A stretch of DNA of 64,000 nucleotides. It comes from JBBWZH01 sp035544115 (GTDB lineage Bacteria; Actinomycetota; Actinomycetes; Mycobacteriales; CADCTP01). Shown here one piece after another: positions 10,801-17,224 of the stretch. The DNA lies in assembly GCA_963714145.1 (NCBI GenBank), contig OY970235.1:2294001-2358000 (forward strand), given 5' to 3'. Made by a program: the position numbers and the translations under genes. The notes beneath the pieces were generated by a model. The model searched no databases, had not been told where the DNA came from, and was given only the letters and a program-made list of their open reading frames with translations. Position 1 is the first letter of the stretch; every line of letters starts with the position of its first letter.

Positions 10801-12685
10801 GCTCAACTACGTCCCGCCGGCCCAACGCGCCGCCCTGGAAGCGGAGATCGAGCAGATCAGAGCCGCCGCCGATCCGCACCGGCTGGCCCGGTTGCGTGAT
10901 CAGCAAGCCCGTGCCGCCGCGCGGGCCGAGGCCAGCCGGCACCGCTGGGAGGCCGCCGCCGAGCAGGTCTGGCAGGCCGAGGTCGACCGCCGGGCGCCGT
11001 TGACGGCGGTGGCCGACCGGGTCGAGGCGGCCCGCGGGCTGCGCGCCGCCGACCCTGATGACGTGCGCCACCTGCACGCGGACGCGGAGCGTGCCTGGAG
11101 CAAGGGCGCCCGCCCGCAGCCGCGCGAGCGACTGCGCCGGCTGGACGGCTTCGTCCAGAACCTGCGCGCGCTGGTCAGGCTCCGCGCGGAGCGGGCGGCG
11201 GCGCCGGCCGGCGGTGGCCTGGCCGAACAACTCGACGGCGAGATCCGGTACCTGCAGAAGTTCCTCAACGGCTGGTGGCGGGAGGCCGTCGACGGCGGTG
11301 TCCTGCTGATCCCGCCACCGTCGAAGCACTTCGCCCTCGACTGGGTTCGGGACGACCTGGGCACGCCGATCGGGCCGAAGGTGCCCTGGCCGGTGCGCGG
11401 GCCGCAGTTCGACGCCAAGGTGCACACCCCGTTCACCTCGGCGAACCCGCTCGACTGGGCCGGGCACAGCGAGCAGACGCGGCCGCCGGCCCGCCGGCAC
11501 CACGTCAAGCGGCTGACCTGGCGGCTGATCGGCGGCACGCTGCCGGTCTACACCCACGCCGAGTCCCGGTATGTGGTGCGGCCGTTCGGGTCGGACGCGG
11601 TCATCAAGGTCACGGTCGAGGACGACTTCCGCTACGCGGCACTCCAGAGCCCGACCGGGATGCTCCGCTTCGGCGGTGCCGCCGGGCCGTACGTGGGCAG
11701 CCACTTCCCACCGAACCAACCGATCAGGTTCCCGATCAGCAACCACTTCCGCTTCACGGTGATCCCGCGGGCGTTCACCGGCGCGGAGGTGGGTCTGCTG
11801 CTGCCCGGCTCCGACGACGTGTATGCCGACGTCGGCAAGGCCCGCTACGTCAGCGACCTGGTCAGCGGCGAGTGGCCGTTCGACAATCACGACGTTCTGG
11901 TCGAGCCGGAGCGGCGCGAACTGCTGCGGGCGCTGTCCGGGCCGCGGCTGGCACCGCAGCGGCAGTTCAACGCCGGGGTCGGCCTGCTCGGCTTCCTCGA
12001 GCTGCACTCCGGCGGCCGCGATGACCCGCACAGCGTCCAGTACGCCGCCATCGGCGCGGTGATGCAGTGGCAGGTCTCGCTGGAGATCAAGGGCCACCGC
12101 TCCGCGGCCGCCGGCGCCACTGGCGCCGACCTGGTCCGGCTGCTGCGGCGCGGGCTGGCCGAGCCGGAGTACGGCCTCAGCGCTGAGCGGGTCATCGCCG
12201 GTTGGGCGTCGATCGGCGCCGGCCTGTGGGTGCCGCAGCCTGGAGAGGTCCTACCGGGCTACTTCGGCAGCGCGGGCGTGAGCGGGGTGGGGTTCAGCCG
12301 GGTCAAGGGGCGGGCGCTGGACCCGGGCGGCGCGCAGATCGAGCGCTCGCTGGGCCGGATCCCGCTCGTCGGCCGCCGGTTGCGCCGCAGCTACGAGGAC
12401 GCCACCGACGCCTTCACGGCCGGCCGCGAGGAGGAGCAGCGGGCGGCGGCGGACCAGGCGGCGGCCACCGAACAACGGATGGCCGACTGGCGCCGGCTCG
12501 GTGCGGGGGCGCCGCGTTCGGGTAGCCCGCCGGCCGGACGGGTCGTCGTGATCTACGGCCCGGGCGGTCAGCCGCTGCGGACAGTCGTCCTGCGACCGAA
12601 CCAGCACCCGCCCGCATCCGGCTCGACCCAGTCCGGCCCACCGGCCGCCGACCCGCCCGACAAGCCCGCGCCGGGCGGCGGCTGA
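1874..12685 (+). CDS. giant 3603-residue WXG100-like/CpnT-type protein, putative type VII secretion substrate
   Basis: Residues about 1-300 resemble the helical WXG100-like N-terminal domain of CpnT-type proteins (QWPKASETQLRALGNEW, then small hydrophobic helices). About 420-850 is Pro/Gly/Ser-rich with repeated GRTGPG and DGRHES-type motifs. About 860-1130 is charged and helical. About 1135-1840 is low-complexity, with an 18-bp tandem repeat. About 1840-2300 is folded and contains a suggestive but incomplete metalloprotease-like stretch (ALAHELSEL, about 2025). About 2590-3130 is a long Glu/Arg/Ala-rich coiled coil. About 3140-3560 is a beta-rich C-terminal region. Large modular proteins with such an N-terminus are usually ESX-exported toxins, but no known toxin domain is evident here. 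The frame is intact over 10.8 kb. The start at 1874 has no strong ribosome site; ATG 1904 is an alternative. Confidence 0.8.
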   Translation: MDVPPLLPPDMSIFYTIAVGQQWPKASETQLRALGNEWMRAQGGLRRAGATLGTARRGVAAVDVSPSAEAADQRAATHVQGMVDLDQRSATMAAALINNANQTEYTKLQIDGMLALLYTQVAYALAWAPYTGGMSISEAFLAARMAQGWVRTAVARLIDAVSFFVLPEAFAQTVQVANGHRDGFDAPALLRAGEHGVLLAGAGLGVSQLLGRGPGAALMQRVFGRGSKLAAGVLDGAIAFPASNAAMYYADVTGRTEHEMHGPFDGWWKAALAGGTYGAAFYGLGHVRKPTEFSLVTKDGNVLRGYRLPGGQLSLLDATGKPLGRARLGTDGSLLGRDNVVVAPPIEQYTRTIRAGADRGDTDTHVLESGQFRQLMATKPIGLGPNAGGTAVYQAIDGQLRRVATRTADGRLVAYTEPPRRPPGPQPGPGPEPGPGPGGAGPRPAGGPDGSTSPAGSARPEPSAPPRGESSTPPRGEPGAAPRGEHGAAALGEPARTVPARGAPAGEPGQSGPGRTGPGQSGPVGEPGRTGPGRTEVGPVGAGRAESAGSGPASGPARTEAAGGAAAPHATDAVRPADASRRDTGHTAHEPPPVAAGAHDSGDRRGPSHSPDGRPASTAAGSADAGHRDTGRTTAHESSPAAAGPHDSGNSHGPDGRHESSDIRRASPGADGRHESGDTPRPSRGTEGRHESGAVGRADVGHGAADRTAPGTPPPDAARHRSGLSDPAAVADSGPTPAGAVVAGEGGRDGVGGHRAGGGRPAEAGRSGVTDRAAGEIRAEQERPVGGGDDQPGSGRAEPPGQGRSDAAGDPQPAAGSGGDGSGHRPPPDGRSESAPDGWDRVGGEPAYRYPGDERIYYRRLAALDGAPELLEAIQSGRDILTETRDAALAALENLEWASAPNIGEHSRQNLLARALNDLYRLDRGLQYEALADDHLLRQQDADALGVLLSREPRPAAHIAARLDDLIRTVEGELPAVPLTEAGQAADRLLGFYSERQVELDLHALLNPDGTAADRLADQLRVRPSERLLDDLHALTTETADVAAEYLADLRKPAGRLQEWNEQTRDWLEATANNHNLLISRAHWAERVLAEAGRQRPLLTEFTDQLRRLTDPGTSPDLRRGIAAAAESWLVVPHSPVPEPPPGWRGWPTEPPEPGAGGQPAGSGDGGGAGTGGAGKPGAGDDGGRGHGGGAGSGGAGGPSGAGRLPGPRSGDRGATAGGPGSEGTAGPPASGRGARPDGGLDLPDGGRDPGGTPAAVASAGERRPLVASRAAAPVGDRAAGLIAPPPTTSADAGPAAAPPVDHPHVNHVRAMLRGTDPAEAPALAPEPGADRAGWIKELLAGASHPTDSAAWPHSLTANSHPRGPAGSDPTRTPTGTAPDGPANRAAERPGPTDPHPRPHGTGPADGRPPEPPVHPATALDPAAPDPAPPTAASTALPTPPDPALPTPDRRTAPIPSNPALGTAAGTVPRAPATAEPTPPDPALPASALALARTAPPAPASTAVPASTAVPASTAVPASTAVPAGTAVPASTALPAGSALPAPARAAAPAPVSAAPQAAVGAGAAGASTGGPAANTAPPTAPGVLPATPAQVVPQDRPARVVPAAPPAKAVPDGPPAHVLPAVPPARVVPAVPPAQAVPQNEPAGGATGGSGPLLAPPEVVIPGRDGTPEVVIVHGPGGPIEVEIRSPGPAPATPLREVEPPAGGPEVLPAPGSVAGPEVVPTPGGGEAVRLAGDEIVPLPAGPEVPAEPLPASRPDRTAGPDSSARPGGAARPGAAVSGGDRDALLAAVARTLPGGPPGYLLPVRLQGPSGAGYDVRVSPARAGAGPAPASGGGGSAGTGVDRRKEFAEWLEKLRADSPELARRVDERLEERGGGIGNLELAVAEVEAELRRELAAAMRSVGAIAAEAVDAGLFRGDLTAADPAGVQALARSLLASAAEAANLGRYLTVEPIDDMPGYFQLTAGGRSARRRFTIRVGVFAAELPAVRGLPPAARGSRVTPPDGSTLWVIEVHQRIGVHNRDGIERALAHELSELSALSRGEAAEDAHAEGRLTELDRLVRRLRAGEGQLTTGEQRWRYARDVFEFAALVKEIWPGSRGFGWYLARSADRAALKATLWRYLTSRRRGPGWVADVWRDSQRVTRAVSAAAAYRQRAGLKSVAGDPEVLAALQAEQRRTATVRAAIDEALAGAGALGLAASWDGDPGGGLVTVHPTDPTQRRRPPGAGTGGAPDGPAASLLDVSELVAHLAGLADEGLPPDALAAVALAGLGEAAYTEFPDAVAAHTKGLVTSRAMAVVWTLRQALAGARRTSRSRTGGRIDRANALAQAVAQAAVEVAAESLAGPPGEGFLAHTIDAAGLATGSVFVVPYSDRAGGVGRAELVDVRPVIAAVAPRAAAGVALTSLIAAAAEQLGAYLGARYGPGPATRGAAGPDPSGPVDPADLGALTALGRLHAGTTDPGLRAKAVRAAERRLAGRPIGDPAGSDRMRAALPPAAFQLWEQAVGLGAGPLPAAGGDPRGGVPPVPGPTGGSGAPGAAPARPAGAIRDRWPRRGRAADRPRPARRLIWPIERAGDPGQPALPGETWTTDQLRGWLTEYEGLLADAKAAVQADQLGSHVRDYVRKVLAFAHGLTELQDQLIDRAAEHQLSAVQLTGTGSTVPGRRAREAQLRVIEGQIDYHLYRAGQLLNQFDQVRELIRTAREWGRTSPLPGVPPHLVKQVDLLFGDLSETPRATVLDAIVLYGWFKLHEMEDIVELGIEGVQERQQREKTRAVDDERLLAARIQDEEKRLAGIDRSLQRELATPAAPDDAAAAADRIAELKRRQDDSRDRLERLHQKHATVVAGLPAAAAARERLAADGSNQLLPDDHHLVRERRIAELTGELDRVSAQLAGSGDVAELHRLAGRQAELVRRLAELRAAEAAFQHRRSGNAELYRSLYRAARQAQADQAAVQKLTVRLAEAQAGPDASRVRELTWWLNYVPPAQRAALEAEIEQIRAAADPHRLARLRDQQARAAARAEASRHRWEAAAEQVWQAEVDRRAPLTAVADRVEAARGLRAADPDDVRHLHADAERAWSKGARPQPRERLRRLDGFVQNLRALVRLRAERAAAPAGGGLAEQLDGEIRYLQKFLNGWWREAVDGGVLLIPPPSKHFALDWVRDDLGTPIGPKVPWPVRGPQFDAKVHTPFTSANPLDWAGHSEQTRPPARRHHVKRLTWRLIGGTLPVYTHAESRYVVRPFGSDAVIKVTVEDDFRYAALQSPTGMLRFGGAAGPYVGSHFPPNQPIRFPISNHFRFTVIPRAFTGAEVGLLLPGSDDVYADVGKARYVSDLVSGEWPFDNHDVLVEPERRELLRALSGPRLAPQRQFNAGVGLLGFLELHSGGRDDPHSVQYAAIGAVMQWQVSLEIKGHRSAAAGATGADLVRLLRRGLAEPEYGLSAERVIAGWASIGAGLWVPQPGEVLPGYFGSAGVSGVGFSRVKGRALDPGGAQIERSLGRIPLVGRRLRRSYEDATDAFTAGREEEQRAAADQAAATEQRMADWRRLGAGAPRSGSPPAGRVVVIYGPGGQPLRTVVLRPNQHPPASGSTQSGPPAADPPDKPAPGGG
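6367..6492 (+). repeat. seven tandem 18-bp units in the giant gene
   Basis: Seven head-to-tail 18-bp units, of the form ACCGGCGAGCACCGCCGT with few changes, encode P-A-S-T-A-V hexapeptides in the low-complexity linker of the giant protein. The unit is a multiple of three, so copy-number change would not break the frame. Unit to unit, the variation is mostly in the first half. Confidence 0.9.
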
Positions 12686-13067
12686 CCGGGAGCAGAGACG
12701 GCGGATGAACGAGCCGACGCCGTTCGCACGGCCGCTGGCGAGTGCGCGGCGCACCGTCTACTGAGGACGGTCCGCAGCAGACGCTCAGGCCGGGGCCGGG
12801 CCGGGCAGCCGGGTCACCGCCGGCGGCCCGGCGGGCGCGGCCTGCAGGCTGCGCAACCCGAGCAGCACCAGCGGGTTGTCGTCGGCGACCACCCGGACGC
12901 CGCGTCCGGGCCGGACCGCAGCGACCACGGGCCACCCCCTCGTTCGTGCCAGTTGCCCGGCCTGAGCCTTGCCAGCGGCGGCACCGGCGCAGTACATGTC
13001 GGCTGTACGCGGGCGCCGGCCCCAGAACCGCGACCGTGCTGCCGGCGCCGGCGGAGGAGGAACGGGC
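12686..13067. other. 382-base interval between the giant gene and the first SARP regulator
   Basis: No convincing conserved gene lies here. A 19-codon open frame at 12705-12764 (+) has only a weak ribosome site. A 47-residue frame on the minus strand (12785-12928) has a good one and is listed separately. The promoter of the SARP gene should lie in the right half, but no clear -35/-10 pair is visible in the GC-rich sequence. Confidence 0.5.
12785..12928 (-). CDS. possible small protein, 47 residues
   Basis: A GTG at 12928 is preceded by GAGGGGG with a 6-base spacer, a strong actinomycete ribosome site. It opens a frame to a TGA at 12785-12787. The product begins with a basic hydrophobic stretch and contains GVRVVADDNPLVLLGL. 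It is not a family I recognise. It would be transcribed divergently from the SARP gene. It may be a real small protein or chance. Confidence 0.35.
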   Translation of the reverse strand: MVAAVRPGRGVRVVADDNPLVLLGLRSLQAAPAGPPAVTRLPGPAPA

Positions 13068-15974
13068 ATGACGATGGCTGGCGGCGCGCCGTGGCCTGGC
13101 GCCGAGGCGCATCCGGTGGCGGTCCAGCTGCTCGGGCCGGTCCGGGTCTGGCGGGACGGCGCCGAGGTCGAGCTGGGGCCGGCCCGCCAGCGGGCCGTGC
13201 TGGCGGCGCTGGCCGCGGCCGGCCGGGTGGTCTCGGTCAGCGAGCTGGTGGACGGCGTCTGGGGCCCGGACGCGCCGCCGAGCGCGGTACAGAACCTCCA
13301 CACGTACGTGGCCGGGCTGCGCCGGGTGCTGGAACCGGCCCGGATCCGCCGGTCGCCGGGGCAGCTGCTGGTCTCCGTCGGCTCGGGCTACGCGCTGCGG
13401 CTGGCGGCCGAGCAGGTCGACGCCGCCCTGCTCGCCGACCGGTTCCGGCGGGCCCGGGAGCTGGCCGCCGGGACGCCCGCCGAGGCGGTCGGCGTCCTCG
13501 ACGCGGCGCTGGCGCTCGGCTCGGGCCCGCCGCTGGACGGCATGTCCGGCCCGTTCGCCGACGCCGAGCGGGCCAGGCTGGTGGAGCTGCGGTCGGCCGC
13601 GGCGCAGCTGCGGTTCGAGCTGCTGCTGCGGCTGGGCCGGCATGCCGAGGCGGTCGGCGAGCTGTCCGCGGCCGTGGGCCGGGAGCCGTTGCGGGAGCGG
13701 CTGCGGGAGCTGCTCATGCTGGCCCTGTACCGGGCCGGCCGGCGGGCTGAGGCGCTGGCGCAGTTCACCGAGGCGCGCCGGTTCCTGGTGGCGGAGCTGG
13801 GCATCGAGCCGGGGCCGGAGCTACGCCGCCTGCATAGCCGGATCCTGACCACCGACCCGGCGCTGACCGGGCCGGCCAGGGAAGTCCCGACGCCGGTCGG
13901 GACCGGGCCGGACGAGAAACCGCCCGGCACCGCGGTGCCGGAGCTGCTGCCGCACGGGGTGACCGGGTTCGTGGGCCGGCGGGCGGAGCTGGCCCGGCTC
14001 GGCGAGCTGGTCCCGGCCGCGGTCGCGGCGGCCCCGGTGGTGATCTCCGCTGTCGAGGGCGCGGCCGGGGTCGGCAAGACCGCGCTGGCCGTCCGGTTCG
14101 CCCACCAGGTGGCCGGCCGCTTCCCGGACGGGCAGCTCTACCTGGACCTGCGCGGGTTCGACCCGCGCCAGCCACCGCTGCCGGCCGGCGAGGCACTCGG
14201 CGCGCTGCTGCTCGGGCTGGGGCTGGCCGCGGCGGCGCTGCCGGCCGGTGCGGCGGCGCGGTCGGCGCTGTTCCGCGGCGCGGTGGCCGGCAAGCGGATG
14301 CTGGTGCTGCTGGACAACGCGCGCAGCTCCGAGCAGGTCCGCCCGTTGCTGCCCGGCGCCGGCGGCTGCCTGGTGCTGATCACCAGCCGCAACTCGCTCG
14401 GCGGCCTGGTCGCCCGGGACGGCGCCTACCGGCTCACCCTCGACGTGCTGCCGCCGGACGAGGCGCACGAGCTGATCGGCCGGGTCGCCGGGGAGCACCG
14501 GGCCGCCGCCGAGCCCGCTGCGGTAGCCGCGCTGGCCCGGCTGTGCGGCTACCTGCCGCTGGCGCTGCGCATCGCCGCCGAGCGCGCGGCGGCGAACCCG
14601 CACACGACCCTGGCCGCCCTGGTCACCGCGCTGGACGCCGAGCGGGACCGGCTGGACCTGCTCGCCACCGCCGACGGTGACCAGACCACCGCCGTCCGCG
14701 CCGTCTTCTCCTGGTCGTACCAGGCCCTGCCGGCCGCCGCCGCCCGCCTGTTCCGGCTGCTCGGCCTGCACCCCGGCCCCGCCTTCAGCGACCTGGCCGC
14801 AGCCGCGATCGCCGGCCTCACCCCGGCCGCCACCCGCCCGCTGCTGGACACGCTCACCGCGGCGCACCTGCTGCAGCCCGCCGCCCCCGGCCGCCACCGC
14901 TTCCACGACCTGCTCCGGGTCTACGCCGCCGACCGCGCCGCCGCCGACGAACCCGCCCCCGACCGCGCCGCCGCCACCACCCGCATCCTCACCTGGTACC
15001 TGCACACGGCAGCGGCCGCCGCGCGGGTGCTGCATCCCGGCCGCCGTCTGGTCGAGGTGGGTCCGCTGGACCCGGCAGTCCCGAGCATCCCGGCCGTCGC
15101 CGATCAGCAGCGCGCACTGAGCTGGTATCAGGCGGAATATGTCAACCTGGTAGCTGCCGTCCACCATGCGGCGAAAGTCGGCGAGGACACGGCCGCCTGG
15201 AAGCTCGCGGTGATCCTCGCCAGCTATATGGACCTGAGGAAGCACTGGACGGACTGGATCGAGACCCATGAGACCGCCCTGTCGGCGGCCCGCCGGCTGG
15301 GGCATCGGGGTGGCGAGTCAACTCTGCTCAACGGGCTCGGCGTCGCCTACGTCCAACTCGAGCGATACCCCGAGGCGCTGGCGGTGTACCAGCAGGCGGC
15401 GGCGGTCCGCCGCGAGGAGGGCGACCGCTGGGGCGAGAGCACCGTCCTGGGCAACATCGGCGACGTCTACTACTGGCTGGGGCGGTATGACGAGGCCTGT
15501 GCGCACTTCGAACTCGCATTGCGGGGCTGCCGGGAGACCGGCAACCGGGAGGCGGAGGCCGGGGCACTGAGCAACCTCGGCGAGGCATACCGGGAGATGG
15601 GCCGGTACGCGGACGCCCTGGAGCACTCAGCAGCCGCGTTGGCCATATTCGAGGCGATCGGAGACGCCTTCGGCGAGGGCATCGCGCAGGCCAGCCTCGG
15701 TCAGACCTGCCAGCGGATGGGTAGATCGGTCGACGCGCTCCACCACTTCGAGCGCGCGCTCACGGCGGGGCGCAGGATCGGCGACCGGTTCGGTGAGGCG
15801 GAGTGCCTGGAGAGCATCGGCGCGGTCCTGCACGAGATGGGCGAGACGGCATCCGCGCGGCGGAGCAGGCAGCAGGCGCTGGCGATAGTCGACCAGCTCA
15901 GCGGGCCGAGAGCGGACGACATCCGGGCCCGCCTGGCCGAGGACGAGGTTGTGGCCGCCCGACCCGCAGGCTGA
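13068..15974 (+). CDS. AfsR/SARP-type regulator with NB-ARC ATPase and TPR domains
   Basis: The 968-residue product has the AfsR order: a winged-helix OmpR/SARP DNA-binding domain (about 20-95; LLGPVRVWRDGAEVELGPARQ), a bacterial transcriptional activation domain (about 105-245), an NB-ARC/STAND ATPase with P-loop GAAGVGKTALA (about residue 330) and Walker B MLVLLDNA, and C-terminal TPR repeats (about 740-960; LGRYDEACAHFELAL type). Such proteins activate transcription, usually of secondary-metabolism or developmental genes, and the ATPase/TPR part integrates a signal. The start ATG at 13068 follows GGAGGAGG at 13053-13060; an upstream in-frame ATG at 12969 lacks a site. No biosynthetic cluster is visible nearby, so its targets are unknown. 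Confidence 0.9.
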   Translation: MTMAGGAPWPGAEAHPVAVQLLGPVRVWRDGAEVELGPARQRAVLAALAAAGRVVSVSELVDGVWGPDAPPSAVQNLHTYVAGLRRVLEPARIRRSPGQLLVSVGSGYALRLAAEQVDAALLADRFRRARELAAGTPAEAVGVLDAALALGSGPPLDGMSGPFADAERARLVELRSAAAQLRFELLLRLGRHAEAVGELSAAVGREPLRERLRELLMLALYRAGRRAEALAQFTEARRFLVAELGIEPGPELRRLHSRILTTDPALTGPAREVPTPVGTGPDEKPPGTAVPELLPHGVTGFVGRRAELARLGELVPAAVAAAPVVISAVEGAAGVGKTALAVRFAHQVAGRFPDGQLYLDLRGFDPRQPPLPAGEALGALLLGLGLAAAALPAGAAARSALFRGAVAGKRMLVLLDNARSSEQVRPLLPGAGGCLVLITSRNSLGGLVARDGAYRLTLDVLPPDEAHELIGRVAGEHRAAAEPAAVAALARLCGYLPLALRIAAERAAANPHTTLAALVTALDAERDRLDLLATADGDQTTAVRAVFSWSYQALPAAAARLFRLLGLHPGPAFSDLAAAAIAGLTPAATRPLLDTLTAAHLLQPAAPGRHRFHDLLRVYAADRAAADEPAPDRAAATTRILTWYLHTAAAAARVLHPGRRLVEVGPLDPAVPSIPAVADQQRALSWYQAEYVNLVAAVHHAAKVGEDTAAWKLAVILASYMDLRKHWTDWIETHETALSAARRLGHRGGESTLLNGLGVAYVQLERYPEALAVYQQAAAVRREEGDRWGESTVLGNIGDVYYWLGRYDEACAHFELALRGCRETGNREAEAGALSNLGEAYREMGRYADALEHSAAALAIFEAIGDAFGEGIAQASLGQTCQRMGRSVDALHHFERALTAGRRIGDRFGEAECLESIGAVLHEMGETASARRSRQQALAIVDQLSGPRADDIRARLAEDEVVAARPAG

Positions 15975-16010
15975 GCACAGCGGTCGGCGTGGCATGGTTG
16001 CCACCCCTCC

Positions 16011-16056
16011 TAACTTGGTGTACTTAGACGATTACAATGAGTTACCAAAGTCAAAT
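16011..16056 (+). promoter_or_regulatory. AT-rich intergenic segment with imperfect inverted repeat
   Basis: A conspicuously AT-rich 45-base stretch lies upstream of the DUF4239 gene. It contains a good -10-like hexamer, TACAAT, at 16033-16038. It also holds an imperfect inverted repeat, AACTTGGT (16012-16019) against ACCAAAGT (16044-16051). It probably carries the promoter, and perhaps an operator, of the membrane protein gene. No -35 hexamer at the usual distance was found. Confidence 0.35.
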
Positions 16057-16107
16057 CCCGGGTGCCGGGGCCGTGCGGCCGAGGCCGGCTGCCACGGTGC
16101 TGCGCGG

Positions 16108-16908
16108 ATGACCGTCTGGTTGCTGCGGCAGCCGCAGTGGCTGGCGCTCGTCCTGGTCGTCGGCGGGCTCGCCGGGTTGTCCATCGTGGCGTTCCGGATG
16201 GTGCACGTGCGGTGGCCGGCCGCCCGGCGGCGCCGGCACAACGACGTCGCCGGGTTCATCTTCGCGGTGGCCGGCGCGATGTACGGGGTGCTGCTCGGCT
16301 TCGTGGTGGTGGTGCTCTGGGGGCAGTACAGCGACGCGCTGGCCGACACCGACCGCGAAGCCGCGGTCGCGCTGGCCGTGCAGCACGAGCTCGCCTCGAC
16401 CGCCGGCCGGTCCGCCGGCGACGACGAAGCGGCCCGGCAGGAGGCCCTGCTCGCGCTGCACGCATACGTGCGCAGCGTGGTGGACGTGGAGTTCCCGCAG
16501 CTTGCTACCGGTGGCCTGCCGGCCGACTCGACGCCGGTGCTCGGGGCACTGTGGACGGCGACGGCGCCGGCAGTGGACGCCGGCGCGAACGCGGGCGGCA
16601 CCCTGGCCCGCGCCCGCGACCTGCTCGACGAGCTGGTCGAGGCCCGGTCGACGCGGCTGTCCGCGGCGCGCAACACGCTGCCGGCCACGGTCTGGCTGGC
16701 GATCGCGCTCGGCGGGGTGCTGACGATCGGCTTCGGCTGCCTGTTCGGCGCGGAGAGCGCGCTGGTGCAGGGCGTCATGGTGGCCGCGCTGGCCGGTCTG
16801 ATCGGCATCATGGTCTACCTGACCGTCGAGCTGGACCACCCGTTCGCCGGCCGGGTCCGGGCCACGCCGGCCGGCTTCGAGCAGATCCTGACCTGGCCCA
16901 ACCGCTGA
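16108..16908 (+). CDS. DUF4239 (bestrophin-like) membrane protein
   Basis: The 266-residue product has two N-terminal membrane segments (LALVLVVGGLAGLSIVAF and a VLLGFVVVVLWGQY-type helix). A soluble helical middle (about 90-185) follows, then two C-terminal segments (TVWLAIALGGVLTIGFGC and a VMVAALAGLIGIMVYL-type helix) ending with the family-typical LDHPF-G motif. This 2+2 layout is that of DUF4239 proteins, distant relatives of bestrophin channels with no established role. The start was set at ATG 16108, just before the first helix. The frame is open further upstream, but that part is unlike the family and lies in the AT-rich promoter segment. Confidence 0.75.
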   Translation: MTVWLLRQPQWLALVLVVGGLAGLSIVAFRMVHVRWPAARRRRHNDVAGFIFAVAGAMYGVLLGFVVVVLWGQYSDALADTDREAAVALAVQHELASTAGRSAGDDEAARQEALLALHAYVRSVVDVEFPQLATGGLPADSTPVLGALWTATAPAVDAGANAGGTLARARDLLDELVEARSTRLSAARNTLPATVWLAIALGGVLTIGFGCLFGAESALVQGVMVAALAGLIGIMVYLTVELDHPFAGRVRATPAGFEQILTWPNR

Positions 16909-16927
16909 GCCGGCCCGCCGGCGGCCC

Positions 16928-16979
16928 GGCGCACCCGTCCGGCGCACCCGTCCGGCGCACCCGTCCGGCGCACGCGCCC
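16928..16979. repeat. short tandem repeat, four 13-bp units
   Basis: GGCGCACCCGTCC occurs three times head to tail, followed by a fourth diverged copy. The array lies in the non-coding gap between the convergent DUF4239 and ClpX-finger genes. It may be a slippage product; no function is evident. Confidence 0.85.
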
Positions 16980-16994
16980 GGCGCGGGCGGCGGG

Positions 16995-17204
16995 CTACCG
17001 CTTGGCCGGCCAGCGGGCCGACCAGCCGCCTTCCGGGCCGGCGATGCCGGTGTCGCCGTCGAGGCTCTCGGCGCAGCCGGCCACGCAGACCGAGCAGATG
17101 ACCAGCCCGTCCCGGCCGCCGACCATGTGCACGTCCCGGTTGTGCCGGTCGCAGAAGGAGCAGGTGACGTCGCGGTACCCGGGGTCGGCCGGCTGGTCGG
17201 TCAT
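16995..17204 (-). CDS. small ClpX-type C4 zinc finger protein
   Basis: The 69-residue product consists almost wholly of a zf-C4 ClpX-like module: CSFC, then 17 residues later a VICSVCVAGC segment. This is the CxxC...CxxC pattern of the ClpX N-terminal zinc-binding domain, which dimerises and recruits substrates or adaptors. No AAA+ domain follows, so this is a stand-alone finger. The ATG at 17204 lies 20 bases downstream of the Fn3 gene stop on the same strand, so the two may be co-transcribed. The partner is unknown. Confidence 0.7.
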   Translation of the reverse strand: MTDQPADPGYRDVTCSFCDRHNRDVHMVGGRDGLVICSVCVAGCAESLDGDTGIAGPEGGWSARWPAKR

Positions 17205-17224
17205 CCGGCGGAGGCTACCCGGGG

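Noticed and set aside
12414..13643. A 409-codon minus-strand frame across the start of the first SARP gene.
   Set aside because: It is opposite two well-supported genes and has low-complexity Arg/Pro composition without domains.
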